Shown here in pieces: positions 1 through 8,341 of a DNA stretch of 64,000 nt. The stretch spans positions 1 to 64,000 of the forward strand of contig JABBNZ010000014.1 of the NCBI GenBank assembly GCA_019352035.1. The letters run 5' to 3'. The notes beneath the pieces are model-generated. The model was not told the DNA's origin. It saw nothing but the letters and a program-made list of their open reading frames with translations, and did no database searches. The stretch is from Pseudomonadota bacterium (GTDB taxonomy: Bacteria > Pseudomonadota > Gammaproteobacteria > Steroidobacterales > Steroidobacteraceae). The translations under genes and the position numbers were made by a program. Positions within the stretch are counted from its first letter, which is position 1. Each line of letters opens with the position of its first letter.

Positions 1-2
1 GC

Positions 3-95
3 GGATACACCCGCTTCAGCACCATCCGCACCGTCATATTCATGATCGCAGGCAAGCTCGACTTCTCCCGGATCAACCCCTACGTCGCGGCGTAA
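3..95 (+). CDS. C-terminal tail of an unidentified protein (partial)
   Basis: An open frame enters from the left edge and ends at a TAA at 93-95. It gives 30 residues, containing FSTIRTVIFMIAGKLDF and ending in NPYVAA. I do not recognise the family with confidence. A short hydrophobic stretch followed by a charged tail would suit a transposase-like C-terminus, but that is a guess. It ends before a non-coding zone that holds a tRNA 3'-end-like fragment. Confidence 0.35.
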   Translation, partial: GYTRFSTIRTVIFMIAGKLDFSRINPYVAA

Positions 96-424
96 CCCAC
101 TCGTTTCTCAATAGAGCCAATAAAAGCAATGACCCGGCCGCAGTCATCCTCCGAAGCGCCATCCAGCACCTCGGAAGACAATCGCAATTAGGAACTAATG
201 TATTGAAATTAAAAGAATTCTTGGTGCTCGGGAGGGGCATCGAACTGGGCCGGAAAATGCTCTAGAAACAACCGCTTGGGAGGTTGTGGCTGTCGGCTTA
301 CCTGCAAATTCACCCAGGGCGCCGGCCGATGGCTTGGTGCGCACTGGGACGTACCGGCGAGACTCCGCAGGGCCAATTCGTCGTCAGGTAGTAAAATGCG
401 AGTTCTTGGAGCGGCTCGGGAGGC
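96..424. other. Non-coding gap with tRNA 3'-end-like remnant
   Basis: There is no convincing gene here; the only open frames are short and lack coding character. The left part (about 185-220) is AT-rich compared with its surroundings. A 24-nt fragment resembling the 3' end of a leucine tRNA sits at 222-245 on the minus strand (separate entry). No promoter could be assigned. Confidence 0.5.
222..245 (-). other. tRNA 3'-end-like fragment (possible att-site remnant)
   Basis: Read on the minus strand this gives GTTCGATGCCCC followed by TCCCGAGCACCA. That matches the layout of a tRNA end: T-loop TTCGATG, the 3' strand of the T stem, a 7-nt acceptor strand CCCGAGC, discriminator A and CCA. It resembles leucine tRNAs. 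Upstream of the T-loop the pairing strand of the T stem is absent (CCCAG faces CCCCT), so there is no complete tRNA. Such 3' fragments are commonly left where islands integrate in tRNA genes. That origin is inference. Confidence 0.4.
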
Positions 425-580
425 ATGTCCCCTTTGATTGAAGACAACCTCGAGGCGATCGGCCGACTGTGCCGTCTATACGGCGTGCGCAAGCTCGAGC
501 TATTCGGTTCAGCAGGAGATTCCGAGCACGAGGAAGCTGCAGCTCCAAGCTGCAGCTCCAAGCTGCGCTACGAAAGCTGA
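425..580 (+). pseudogene. Truncated MNT-type nucleotidyltransferase domain
   Basis: This is a 51-residue frame starting at an ATG. Residues 10-31 (EAIGRLCRLYGVRKLELFGSAG) match the start of a minimal nucleotidyltransferase (MntA/KNTase fold), including the GSA-type loop. The family continues with a D-x-D metal-binding pair and about 60 more residues; here the frame instead runs into low-complexity AAAPSCSSKL and stops. The breakpoint coincides with a 13-bp tandem repeat (534-566). In family context the gene would be the antitoxin of a HEPN-MNT pair, but no HEPN partner is present. I read it as a decayed toxin-antitoxin gene. Confidence 0.55.
534..566 (+). repeat. 13-bp tandem repeat, 2.5 copies
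   Basis: AAGCTGCAGCTCC occurs at 534-546 and 547-559, followed by a partial copy AAGCTGC at 560-566. It sits exactly where the nucleotidyltransferase frame loses similarity to its family, so replication slippage or an end-joining scar is a plausible cause of the truncation. Confidence 0.85.
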
Positions 581-586
581 GGGCGC

Positions 587-859
587 ATGGTTACAGCAGT
601 CATCTTGATCAATGTCGAGCCGGAGCGCACCGCGACGATCGCCGAGACATTGAGCAACATACCCGGCATTTCCGAGGTTTACTCGGTGGCCGGAAACTTC
701 GATCTGGTGGCACTCGTTCGAGTGAAGGAGAACGACGCCCTTGCGGACCTCGTCGCAGCGCGGGTCCGGGGAATCGAGGGCATCGTTCGTACCGAAACGC
801 TGATCGCCTTTCGCGCCTACTCTCGACACGATCTGGACAGCTTATTCAGCCTCGACTGA
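587..859 (+). CDS. Stand-alone Lrp/AsnC effector-binding (RAM) domain protein
   Basis: This 90-residue protein consists only of the RAM domain that normally forms the C-terminal half of Lrp/AsnC regulators. Typical elements are the opening strand TAVILINVEP, the middle GISEVYSVAGNFDLVALVRV and the closing strand RTETLIAFRAYSR. There is no helix-turn-helix. Stand-alone RAM proteins form oligomers that bind amino acids or other small ligands and may partner with full-length Lrp proteins. It begins 6 bp after the truncated nucleotidyltransferase and lies upstream of, and convergent with, the MBL-fold gene. The ligand is unknown. Confidence 0.8.
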   Translation: MVTAVILINVEPERTATIAETLSNIPGISEVYSVAGNFDLVALVRVKENDALADLVAARVRGIEGIVRTETLIAFRAYSRHDLDSLFSLD

Positions 860-979
860 GCCGTGAGGCTGTTGAACAGGCGGCCGCAGGTCGGCGAACG
901 GACCGTGAATTGGTGACATGCCCCGGAATCCGCAGCAGGTGATCCAATGGTCCTGCATTCTGTTGGGATATTCCCTCCG

Positions 980-2014
980 TTACGACACGGCTCGATACCA
1001 GGCAATACCCTGGGCATCCATCTCCCGCACTGCTTCGCGCCGAGAGATCAGGTAGTTGAGGTGCGCGAGCGCTTCGCCCGTCGCAAACGGCAGCACATTC
1101 GAGCCGACGCGGCGGCGGAACAGGATGTCGAATAAGTCCGTCGCCCGCTTGTGTTCCCTGAGGGCTTTCCGCAATCGCCCGAGGATCTCCTCGTGCCAGA
1201 GATTGAGCTGCCGGAGGCGCATGTGCAATCCGCGAAACGGCTCGTTGTGAGAGGGTAGTACCAGAGGATCATCGGAAATCCGCAGTGCCATCGCAGCGAT
1301 TGAAGAGAGCCAATCGGCCAGCGGGTTGGCTTCGGGCTCGTCCGGATACACGGATACATTTGAGCTAATGCGCGGCAATACCTGATCGCCGGAAATCAGC
1401 AGGCCGAGTTCCGGACAATGCAGGCAAAGATGCTCGGGAGAATGACCGCGTCCAACCACGGCCCGCCAGATTCGGCCGCCGATTGCCAGTTCGTCACCAT
1501 CGCTGACGCGCCGGTAGCTGTCGGGTAGTGTGTAAATTCCGTCGCTGAAGGCGCCCAGGTTCGCCTTCCAGTCCTTGAGCGCTGCCGCGTCCCAGCCGGC
1601 AGCGCGGTAAAAGCGCATGGCATCGAGCGATACCTCTCTGGCAGCATCCGCTGAAAGCATCCTGCAGGTAAGGTATTCGAGTCGAGTGATCCATAACTGG
1701 CAGTCGAAGCGCCGCGTCAGCCAGCCCGCCATTCCGATGTGATCCGGGTGCATGTGTGTGCAGATTACCCGGCTCACCCTGCGGCCAGCGAGATCACCGG
1801 ACAAAGCGGTTTGCCATGAGGCCGCCGTTTCGGATGTTTTTATTCCCGTATCAACAAGGGTCCATCCGTCGCCATCCTCGAGAGCCCAGACGTTGACGTG
1901 GCTGACGCCCCCGGGCACGGTCTTGCGCAGCCACAGCACCCCAGGGGCAACCTGAACCGCTTGGCCAGGAGCAGGGTGGCATGCGAATGGGTAGATTAGC
2001 GCTTCTGCGTTCAC
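980..2014 (-). CDS. MBL-fold metallo-hydrolase
   Basis: This 344-residue protein starts at GTG (2014). The metallo-beta-lactamase signature HMHPDH (HxHxDH) follows a first metal-site Asp in TLVDTGIKT. A downstream VVGRGHSPEHLCLH supplies the next metal-binding histidine, and LVLPSHNEPF a later one. The family includes glyoxalase II-like thioesterases and lactonases; the C-terminal third is helical and resembles the extension of MBL proteins annotated as hydrolases in acyl-CoA degradation clusters. No signal peptide is evident. It is transcribed divergently from the Rieske dioxygenase operon across a 404-bp gap, so it may hydrolyse an intermediate of that pathway. The substrate is unknown. Confidence 0.8.
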   Translation of the reverse strand: MNAEALIYPFACHPAPGQAVQVAPGVLWLRKTVPGGVSHVNVWALEDGDGWTLVDTGIKTSETAASWQTALSGDLAGRRVSRVICTHMHPDHIGMAGWLTRRFDCQLWITRLEYLTCRMLSADAAREVSLDAMRFYRAAGWDAAALKDWKANLGAFSDGIYTLPDSYRRVSDGDELAIGGRIWRAVVGRGHSPEHLCLHCPELGLLISGDQVLPRISSNVSVYPDEPEANPLADWLSSIAAMALRISDDPLVLPSHNEPFRGLHMRLRQLNLWHEEILGRLRKALREHKRATDLFDILFRRRVGSNVLPFATGEALAHLNYLISRREAVREMDAQGIAWYRAVS

Positions 2015-2418
2015 GCGATCGAGATTGCAAGGTCGCGCGCGGAGTCATTCATTTCTGCTTTGTCCTGCGCGCAATTGCTGGCACATGGGGCGTCGACGTG
2101 GTAGTGACATTGGGGCGCACATGCGGGGCGAATCACTCGAGAAGAGGATGACGGAAATATGCTGCGGGCCTCATCCTACTATGTGATTGGCTAAAGTTGC
2201 CTTGCCCCAATGAGCTTACTTCCGCCAACCAAGTGCCGCCAATGCAGTGTGCGCAGCACATGTCCACCTTACGCACCGATTCCGGGTGCCATTGCCTGAG
2301 CCGGCCGCTCCCCTTTAGGAGAGCGGGAGCCCCAATACGGGTGCGGGTGCGGCCGCGGACCGGGGCGGCGACTCGAATACTTGACACCTAAAGTAGAGGC
2401 TTCTAGGATCGGGTCGTC
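2015..2418. other. Divergent intergenic region, MBL gene / dioxygenase operon
   Basis: No gene was found; the region must hold the promoters of two divergent units. GCACATG occurs at 2081, 2117 and about 2256, and GGGGCG at 2087, 2112 and 2125. Neither set has a regular spacing that would define an operator. TGGCTAAAGTTGC at 2188-2200 resembles a single half-site of the AraC-type tandem elements seen elsewhere in the window, but its partner 21 bp away is missing. No confident -35/-10 pair was assigned. Confidence 0.4.
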
Positions 2419-3741
2419 ATGGGGCGCTACCGCGATAACCCGCAAGCGATCCGCGCGCTCGTCCGGCCCGGGAGCGTGCACCGCGATCTGTACCTCGATC
2501 CGGAGCTCTTCGAACTCGAATTGGAGCGCCTCTGGCGCAATACCTGGGTGTACATCGGCCATGATAGCCAGGTGCCGAACGCTGGTGACTATTACACAAC
2601 GCAGATCGGTCGGGAGCCCGTCATCATGCTGCGTGGCGCCGACGGCTTGGTGCGCGTACTGCCGAACCGGTGCGCCCATAAGGGCTCGAAACTCATCAGT
2701 TCGGTACACGGCCGGTGCGCAGGCGGAGCGTTGCGCTGTCCCTATCACGGCTGGACTTACAGGCTGGACGGGACGCTGCGTACGGTTCCCTTGAAGAGCG
2801 GTTACGAGGGAACGGGATTCGAGACCAGCGAGGCCTCCCGAGGCCTGCCGCCGCTCGCATGCGAAAGCTACCGCGGCTTCGTGTTTGCGCGCGCCGCGAC
2901 AGAGGGTCCCGGCTTCGAGGAGTACTTCGGCGATTCGCTGAGCTCTATCGACAATATGGTCGAGCGCTCGCCGGCTGGACGGCTCGAGGTTGCGGGGGGC
3001 GTGCTGCGCTACCTGCATGACTGCAACTGGAAGATGTTCGTCGAGAACCTGAACGATGCCATGCATCCGATGGTGGCGCACGAGTCTTCCGCAGGCACGG
3101 CTAAGCGGCTGTGGAGCCAGAACGCGACGTCCGCCCCGCCACCCATGGTGATCGAGCAGTTCGTCCCGTTCGTCAATGACTACGACTTCTTCGAGAAGAT
3201 GGGCGTGAAGGTCTACGAGAACGGCCATAGCTATACCGGGGTCAACTTCTCGATCCATTCGAAGTACTCGAGCGTCGGGGAGTACGAGCGGCTCATGACC
3301 GAAGCGTACGGCGAGGAGCAGGCCCAACGGATCCTTGGCGAGGCCCGTCACAACACCGTCTATTATCCGAGCCTCACCATTAAGGGCGCGATCCAATCCA
3401 TCCGGGTCGCCCGGCCGCTCGCGGTGGACAAGACCTTGATCGAGAGTTGGACGTTCCGCCTGGTCGGCGCCCCCGAAGAGCTGCTCTCGCGCACGACGAC
3501 GTACACGCGCCTCATCAATTCGCCGACATCGGTGGTCGGGCATGACGACTTGCATTGCTATCGGTCGATCCAGGAAGGGCTTGCCTCCGCAAGCAACGAC
3601 TGGGTGAGCCTGTACCGCAATTACTCGCCCGTCGAGGAGGCTGGCGTGGCCGGCACCTACGGTGCGACCAACGAGGTTCCCATGCGCGGACAGTATCGTG
3701 CGTGGGCGCATTACATGACGCTCGGGATGGGTGGGGGCTGA
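2419..3741 (+). CDS. Rieske aromatic-ring-hydroxylating dioxygenase, alpha subunit
   Basis: This 440-residue catalytic subunit inserts O2 into an aromatic ring. The Rieske 2Fe-2S ligands are C85-x-H87 (NRCAHKG) and C107-x2-H110 (RCPYHGW). The mononuclear iron site is seen in NDAMHPMVAH, with H216 and H221 and the bridging D213. The length fits the family. The beta subunit gene follows after 3 bp. No ferredoxin or reductase is encoded in this operon, so electron transfer must come from elsewhere. The CoA ligase two genes downstream suggests the substrate or product is an aromatic acid. The exact substrate cannot be read from the sequence. Confidence 0.93.
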   Translation: MGRYRDNPQAIRALVRPGSVHRDLYLDPELFELELERLWRNTWVYIGHDSQVPNAGDYYTTQIGREPVIMLRGADGLVRVLPNRCAHKGSKLISSVHGRCAGGALRCPYHGWTYRLDGTLRTVPLKSGYEGTGFETSEASRGLPPLACESYRGFVFARAATEGPGFEEYFGDSLSSIDNMVERSPAGRLEVAGGVLRYLHDCNWKMFVENLNDAMHPMVAHESSAGTAKRLWSQNATSAPPPMVIEQFVPFVNDYDFFEKMGVKVYENGHSYTGVNFSIHSKYSSVGEYERLMTEAYGEEQAQRILGEARHNTVYYPSLTIKGAIQSIRVARPLAVDKTLIESWTFRLVGAPEELLSRTTTYTRLINSPTSVVGHDDLHCYRSIQEGLASASNDWVSLYRNYSPVEEAGVAGTYGATNEVPMRGQYRAWAHYMTLGMGGG

Positions 3742-3744
3742 TCC

Positions 3745-4236
3745 ATGTCCGCATCGCCTCGCCCTTCCGATGCGGCGCTGACCGACTTCGTGTACCGCGA
3801 GGCGCGACTCATCGATGAGAAGCGCCTGGATGAGTGGTATGAGCTTTTCACTGAGGACGCGCGCTACTGGATGCCGCTCACGCGGGGACAACCGGAGGGC
3901 GAGACGCACACGTCACTTTTTTATGAGGACAAGCTCTTGCTCAGGGTGCGCATCGAGCGGCTGCGCAGCCCGAACGCCTTCTCCCAGCAGTCGCCGAGCT
4001 TCTGCCAGCATGTGCTGCAGCAGCCTGCCGTGGAAGAGGCCGACGTCGCCGCGAACCGCTATGTGGTGCGCACACCGTTCATGTACGCGGAATCGCAGCT
4101 CGATCGGCAGCTGATCCTGGCGGGTGTATCTTGGCATCATCTTGTTTGCGTCCATGACGGCCTGCGGATCCGCCTGAAGAAGATCGAGCTTCTCAACTGC
4201 GACGCCGCGCTTCCTTCCATCCAGCTCTTTCTCTGA
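3745..4236 (+). CDS. Ring-hydroxylating dioxygenase, beta subunit
   Basis: This 163-residue protein has the cone-shaped SnoaL/NTF2-like fold of dioxygenase small subunits. Typical features are the N-terminal helix FVYREARLIDEKRLDEWYEL, the strand DARYWMPLTRG and a C-terminal strand RIRLKKIELLNCD. It has a structural role, forming alpha3beta3 hexamers with the preceding subunit. The start is 3 bp after the alpha stop, which implies translational coupling. It lacks metal-binding motifs, as expected. Confidence 0.9.
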   Translation: MSASPRPSDAALTDFVYREARLIDEKRLDEWYELFTEDARYWMPLTRGQPEGETHTSLFYEDKLLLRVRIERLRSPNAFSQQSPSFCQHVLQQPAVEEADVAANRYVVRTPFMYAESQLDRQLILAGVSWHHLVCVHDGLRIRLKKIELLNCDAALPSIQLFL

Positions 4237-4240
4237 GGCG

Positions 4241-5893
4241 ATGAGCTACACCTCACCGCGGGTCTTCGGAACGGTGTATGAGGCGTTCCGCCACACGGTG
4301 GAGGAGCACGCTCAAAGGGATTTTCTGTGTGTACTGCCTCGGGCCGCGGCAAGCTACGGTAGCGAGGCACGCACGGTGTCCTATCGGGATGCGATCAGCG
4401 AAATCGACATCCTGCTCGGATGTTACCTCGAGGCCGGATACGGGCACGGTCATCGCGTCGGCCTGATGTTGGAGAATCGTCCAGAGTTCTTCTTTCACTG
4501 GCTGGCGCTCAACGCCTTGGGGGTCTCGGTCGTTCCGCTCAATACCGAGTGGCGCAGCGCGGAACTCGAATACCTGGTGGGACACTCGGAGATCTGCGCA
4601 GCTGTCGTACCCGAAAGCCGTAGGGTGGAACTCGTCCGCGCTGCCCGGGCAGCGGGTCGGCCGCTCGGAGTGACGCAGGCGGATCTCGCCGACCTGCCGC
4701 CCACCGCGTTCCCTCCGCCCGAACGCACAAGCCCCGGCGCTGATACAGAGTGCGCCCTGCTTTATACCTCCGGCACGACCGGCCGGCCGAAGGGGTGTGT
4801 GCTCCCAAATGAGTATTATCTCTGGGCCGGGTGCTGGTATGCCGGGCTCGATGGCTTGTGCGGGATTCGCCCGGGCCGCGAGCGCCTGATCACACCTCTG
4901 CCGCTGAGCCATATGAACGCCATGGCGTTTTCGAGTATGGTGATGCTCCTCACGGGGGGGTGTATCGTGCAACTCGATCGCTTCCACCCGAGCACTTGGT
5001 GGGAGAGCGTGAGGGACTCCGGCGCGACGATCGTCCATTATCTCGGGGTGATGCCGCCGATGCTGCTCGGCGCGCCAGCATCGGAGCGTGACCGCGACCA
5101 CACCGTCCGCTTTGGTTTCGGGGCGGGCGTCAGTCCCCGGCTGCATGCAGCCTTCGAAAGCCGGTTCGGGTTCCCGCTGATCGAAGCGTGGGCGATGACG
5201 GAGACTGGCGCAGGCGCCGTCGTCATTGCGAACTCTGAGCCGCGCAAGGTAGGTAGCGCCTGCTTCGGTCGAGTGAGGCCTGAAATCGAGTATCGTGTGG
5301 TGGATGATAGCGGCCGCGACGCCGCAGTCGGACAGCCCGGCGAACTCCTTGTGCGGCATGCGGGAAAGGCGCCACGCTTCGGGTTCTTCCGCGAGTACCT
5401 GAAAGATGCGGTGGCTACCGAGGCGGCGTGGGAAGGCGGCTATTTTCATACAGGAGATGTGATTCAGGTCGATGCCGATGGAGATCTGCATTTCGTCGAT
5501 CGCAAGAAGAACGTCATTCGCCGCAGCGGCGAGAACATCTCCGCGGTGGAAGTCGAGGGCGTGCTGTTGCAGCATCCCGCAGTGGCTGCGGTCGGGGTCA
5601 CCGCCGTACCCGATGAGGTGCGTGGAGACGAAGTGATGGCATGTGTCGTGCCGCGCAGCCATATGAATGATGCCGAGCGAGTGGCTTTTGGGCGGCAGCT
5701 GGCGCAGTTCTGCCTCGAGAGGCTCGCCTATTTCAAGGCGCCGGGCTATGTCGGCTTCTGCGAGAGCCTCCCGCTCACGGCTACGGAGAAGATCCAGCGG
5801 GCCCGGCTCAAGGAGCTTGGCCATGCGCTCTTGGCCAGTCCGGCCTGCGTGGATCTGCGCGTAATGAAGAAGCGGACGGCGGCAGTGCCGTGA
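4241..5893 (+). CDS. AMP-forming acyl-CoA synthetase (CaiC-like)
   Basis: This 550-residue member of the adenylate-forming superfamily activates a carboxylic acid to its CoA thioester through an acyl-adenylate. The P-loop-like motif is YTSGTTGRPKG, the A5 motif is EAWAMTETG, the A7/A8 region is YFHTGDVIQVD then DRKKNVIRRSGENIS, and the C-terminal catalytic lysine lies in TATEKIQRARL. It starts 4 bp after the beta subunit, and its TGA overlaps the GTG of the next gene. It has a 550-residue paralogue at 26306-27958. The operon suggests that it activates the acid made or attacked by the dioxygenase. Confidence 0.9.
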   Translation: MSYTSPRVFGTVYEAFRHTVEEHAQRDFLCVLPRAAASYGSEARTVSYRDAISEIDILLGCYLEAGYGHGHRVGLMLENRPEFFFHWLALNALGVSVVPLNTEWRSAELEYLVGHSEICAAVVPESRRVELVRAARAAGRPLGVTQADLADLPPTAFPPPERTSPGADTECALLYTSGTTGRPKGCVLPNEYYLWAGCWYAGLDGLCGIRPGRERLITPLPLSHMNAMAFSSMVMLLTGGCIVQLDRFHPSTWWESVRDSGATIVHYLGVMPPMLLGAPASERDRDHTVRFGFGAGVSPRLHAAFESRFGFPLIEAWAMTETGAGAVVIANSEPRKVGSACFGRVRPEIEYRVVDDSGRDAAVGQPGELLVRHAGKAPRFGFFREYLKDAVATEAAWEGGYFHTGDVIQVDADGDLHFVDRKKNVIRRSGENISAVEVEGVLLQHPAVAAVGVTAVPDEVRGDEVMACVVPRSHMNDAERVAFGRQLAQFCLERLAYFKAPGYVGFCESLPLTATEKIQRARLKELGHALLASPACVDLRVMKKRTAAVP

Positions 5894-7068
5894 CGCACTT
5901 GCGGCGCGCTGGGTACGCGAACGCTGTCGTGGCTGTGCCCGTCACCGTCCCCTATGTCCGCCACTCGATTCGGGGCGCGCATTGGTTCATCGCGCGTGCG
6001 CTGCGCGACCTGCTTGAAGGCAGTGGGCTCGATAAGGCTGATATCGACGGCCTCTGTCTTTCGAGCTTCACGCTGGCGCCGGACACTGCGGTTGGGCTGA
6101 CGCAACATCTGGGGCTTTCACTCAGGTGGCTGGATCACATCCCGATGGGCGGTGCGGCAGCGATCGTTTCATTACGCCGCGCCTTACGAGCCGTCGAGTC
6201 CGGCGATGCCGCGATCGTGGCTTGTGTAGGCGCGGACACCAATCACGTCGACACGTTTCGCGCGACCCTCGGCAACTTCAGTCAGTTCGCGCGAGATGCG
6301 GTTTACCCCTACGGATCCGGTGGCCCGAACGCGAGCTTCGCGTTTCTCACGGCTTATTACATGCGCGCATTCGGCGCTCGCCGCGAGGATTTCGGCAAGC
6401 TCTGCATCTCACAGCGGGAGAATGCGCTCAGATATCCCCACGCGCTCTTCAGGAAGCCACTCGCGATGGAGGAGTATCTGAATGCCAGGCTCATCGCCGA
6501 GCCGCTGCGCCTCTTTGACTGCGTGATGCCATGCGCGGGCGCGGAAGCGTTTCTGGTCATGAGCCGCGCGCGTGCGCAGGATCTCGGTCTCCCGTTTGCC
6601 AGGGTGCTTGCGACCTCGGAGAGACACAACTCTTTCCCGGAGGATCCAATCCAGACGCGCGGTGGATGGGCGCTCGATCGGGAGGAGCTGTTCGCGCAGG
6701 CCGGCGTGAGCCACCAGGACATCGATTTCCTGCAGACTTACGACGATTATCCGGTCATCAGCGCCATGCAGATCGAGGACCTCGGCTTTTGCGGCAAGGG
6801 AGAGGCGCCCGAGTTCATCCGTGAGCACAGTCTGACGATCGACGGTACGTTTCCGATGAACACCTCGGGCGGCCAGCTCTCCGTGGGGCAGGCGGGCGCG
6901 GCCGGTGGCTATCTCGGCATGACCGAGGCGATCCGCCAGGTGACCGGCACGGCTCAGAGCACTACGGTGCCGGATGCGCGCATCGGCTTGGTGAGCGGCT
7001 TTGGAATGATCAACTACGATCGGGGGCTCTGCTGCGGAGCAGCGATCCTGGCGGAGCCGAGCGCATGA
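5890..7068 (+). CDS. Thiolase-fold lipid-transfer-protein-like enzyme (possible aldolase)
   Basis: This 392-residue protein starts at a GTG inside the ligase stop (GTGA overlap). The fold is thiolase/SCP-x like: TAVGLTQHLGLS early, the core GGAAAIVSLRRALRAVESGD, and the C-terminal NTSGGQLSVGQAGAAGGY. The usual nucleophilic cysteine is replaced (HIPMGGAAA), and the GHP histidine motif reads GQA. That excludes classical thiolysis and matches the Ltp2-type branch, which pairs with DUF35 proteins to perform retro-aldol cleavage of acyl-CoA side chains. The next gene carries a DUF35 domain and overlaps by ATGA, which supports such a complex. The aldolase role is inference. Confidence 0.8.
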   Translation: MTHLRRAGYANAVVAVPVTVPYVRHSIRGAHWFIARALRDLLEGSGLDKADIDGLCLSSFTLAPDTAVGLTQHLGLSLRWLDHIPMGGAAAIVSLRRALRAVESGDAAIVACVGADTNHVDTFRATLGNFSQFARDAVYPYGSGGPNASFAFLTAYYMRAFGARREDFGKLCISQRENALRYPHALFRKPLAMEEYLNARLIAEPLRLFDCVMPCAGAEAFLVMSRARAQDLGLPFARVLATSERHNSFPEDPIQTRGGWALDREELFAQAGVSHQDIDFLQTYDDYPVISAMQIEDLGFCGKGEAPEFIREHSLTIDGTFPMNTSGGQLSVGQAGAAGGYLGMTEAIRQVTGTAQSTTVPDARIGLVSGFGMINYDRGLCCGAAILAEPSA

Positions 7069-8327
7069 CCGAGCCAGGCCGGCGCAAGCGCAAGAACCCC
7101 ATTCTGCGCACGCGGGTGCCGCTGCTGCCTCCCTCCGGTCGCAGCCGGGTGGCGCTTGGCCTCACAGCGGCCGCGGCACTCGGCCGCTTCGAGCTGCAGG
7201 TCTGCGGCGACTGTGGGACAGTCCAGTATCCGCCGCGAGAAGCCTGTCACCGCTGCCTCTCCCTCGCGCTCACGTGGCAGCCGCAATCCGGCGCCGGCGA
7301 GCTCATTTCCGAGACCGTGCTGCACCACAGCCATGACGTCTACTTTCGGGACCATCTGCCATGGCATCTGGGAATGGTCCGCCTGGACGCTGGTCCGACC
7401 GTGATCGCGCATCTGCTTCCCGCCTCGGGAGCGGCTCCCTGCCGGGTACGGATCGTGGCGCGACTCGATAAAGCCGGGCAGGCGGCCCTCGTCGCCGTTC
7501 CCGACGCACACAACATTTCCGAAAGAGCTCCGGACATGGCGAATGACACCCATATGAGGGAATTGATTTGTGATCCCAGGCAGCGGAAGGTCCTGGTCAG
7601 CGACGGGAAGAGCCCGGTCGGTCAGGCGCTGGCGAAAGCGCTGGTCTCTGCAGGCGCGGAGATCGTATGGGTCGGCTGCGCCGAGCCGTGGAAAAGACCG
7701 CCGGGCCTTGACGAGCTGAATCGGCTCGATTCGGTGACCCTGGTACCGCTCGATGTGACGAGTTCCGACTCGGTCAAGAGCCTCGGGGCCGAGCTGGGGG
7801 CCAAAGTGGACATTCTCGTCAACACCGCGGAAGTGCATCGGCCTTACGGCATCGCCGCGCGCTACGGAGTGGAGGCCGCAAGGTCTGAGATGGACGTCAA
7901 CTATCTGGGACTCCTGCGGCTCGCCCAGGAGTTCGGTCCGGTGATGCGCTCGCGCGGCGCAGACGGACAATCAAGCGCCACCGCCTGGGTCAATATCCTG
8001 TCGGTGTATGCGCTGTCGAACTTTCCGACGCACGGCACGTATTCCGCCTCGAAGGCCGCCGCCTATTCGCTCGCCCAATGCCTTCGGGCGGAGATGCAGC
8101 CGGCCGGCGTGCGGGTGATGAACGTATTTCCGGGGCCCATCGATGACGAATGGAATCAGGAGCTGCCGCCCCCAAAGCTCACCGCCCAGGCCCTCGCGAG
8201 AGCCGTAGTCAAGGGACTGCAGGAGGGCGTCGAGGACCTCTTTCCCGGCGAGGTGGCGCAGGAGTGGCTCGCTCGCTGGCGCGAAAATCCGAAAGTACTC
8301 GAGCGAGAGCTCGCGATGAGCCGCTGA
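7065..8327 (+). CDS. DUF35 (zinc ribbon/OB-fold) - SDR-like fusion protein
   Basis: This 420-residue protein has two parts. Residues 40-150 are a DUF35 acyl-CoA-associated module with zinc ribbon cysteines C47, C50, C61 and C64, followed by an OB fold. Residues 170-420 are short-chain dehydrogenase-like, with a catalytic-type S...Y-x3-K (SVYALSNF then TYSASKAA). The nucleotide-binding glycine motif is degenerate: TGxxxGxG reads SDGKSPVG, and NNAG reads NTAE. NAD(P) binding is therefore doubtful. The gene is translationally coupled (ATGA) to the thiolase-fold gene, so the two probably form one complex as in Ltp2-ChsH2. The fusion itself is unusual. Confidence 0.8.
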   Translation: MTEPGRRKRKNPILRTRVPLLPPSGRSRVALGLTAAAALGRFELQVCGDCGTVQYPPREACHRCLSLALTWQPQSGAGELISETVLHHSHDVYFRDHLPWHLGMVRLDAGPTVIAHLLPASGAAPCRVRIVARLDKAGQAALVAVPDAHNISERAPDMANDTHMRELICDPRQRKVLVSDGKSPVGQALAKALVSAGAEIVWVGCAEPWKRPPGLDELNRLDSVTLVPLDVTSSDSVKSLGAELGAKVDILVNTAEVHRPYGIAARYGVEAARSEMDVNYLGLLRLAQEFGPVMRSRGADGQSSATAWVNILSVYALSNFPTHGTYSASKAAAYSLAQCLRAEMQPAGVRVMNVFPGPIDDEWNQELPPPKLTAQALARAVVKGLQEGVEDLFPGEVAQEWLARWRENPKVLERELAMSR

Positions 8328-8341
8328 GGAGGGTAGGACAC

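Noticed and set aside
222-245. A complete tRNA-Leu gene
   Set aside because: Only the 3' end pattern is present; the T-stem partner, anticodon arm and acceptor 5' strand are missing, so it is listed as a remnant only.
2188-2204. TGGCTAAAGTTGC half-site upstream of the Rieske operon
   Set aside because: It matches one half of the AraC-type element, but nothing similar lies 21 bp on either side, so membership of the regulon is not supported.
2219-2245. Short repeat CCGCCAA spaced 14 bp in the dioxygenase promoter region
   Set aside because: Only two copies, a spacing that does not match a helical turn multiple used by the AraC family, and no third occurrence near the regulator gene.
2269-3909. 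546-codon minus-strand open frame opposite the dioxygenase genes
   Set aside because: It is a GC-rich shadow of the Rieske alpha and beta genes, with no domain features and arginine/alanine-rich composition.
4253-5824. 523-codon minus-strand open frame opposite the CoA ligase
   Set aside because: Antisense shadow of a gene with all adenylate-forming motifs; no family features of its own.
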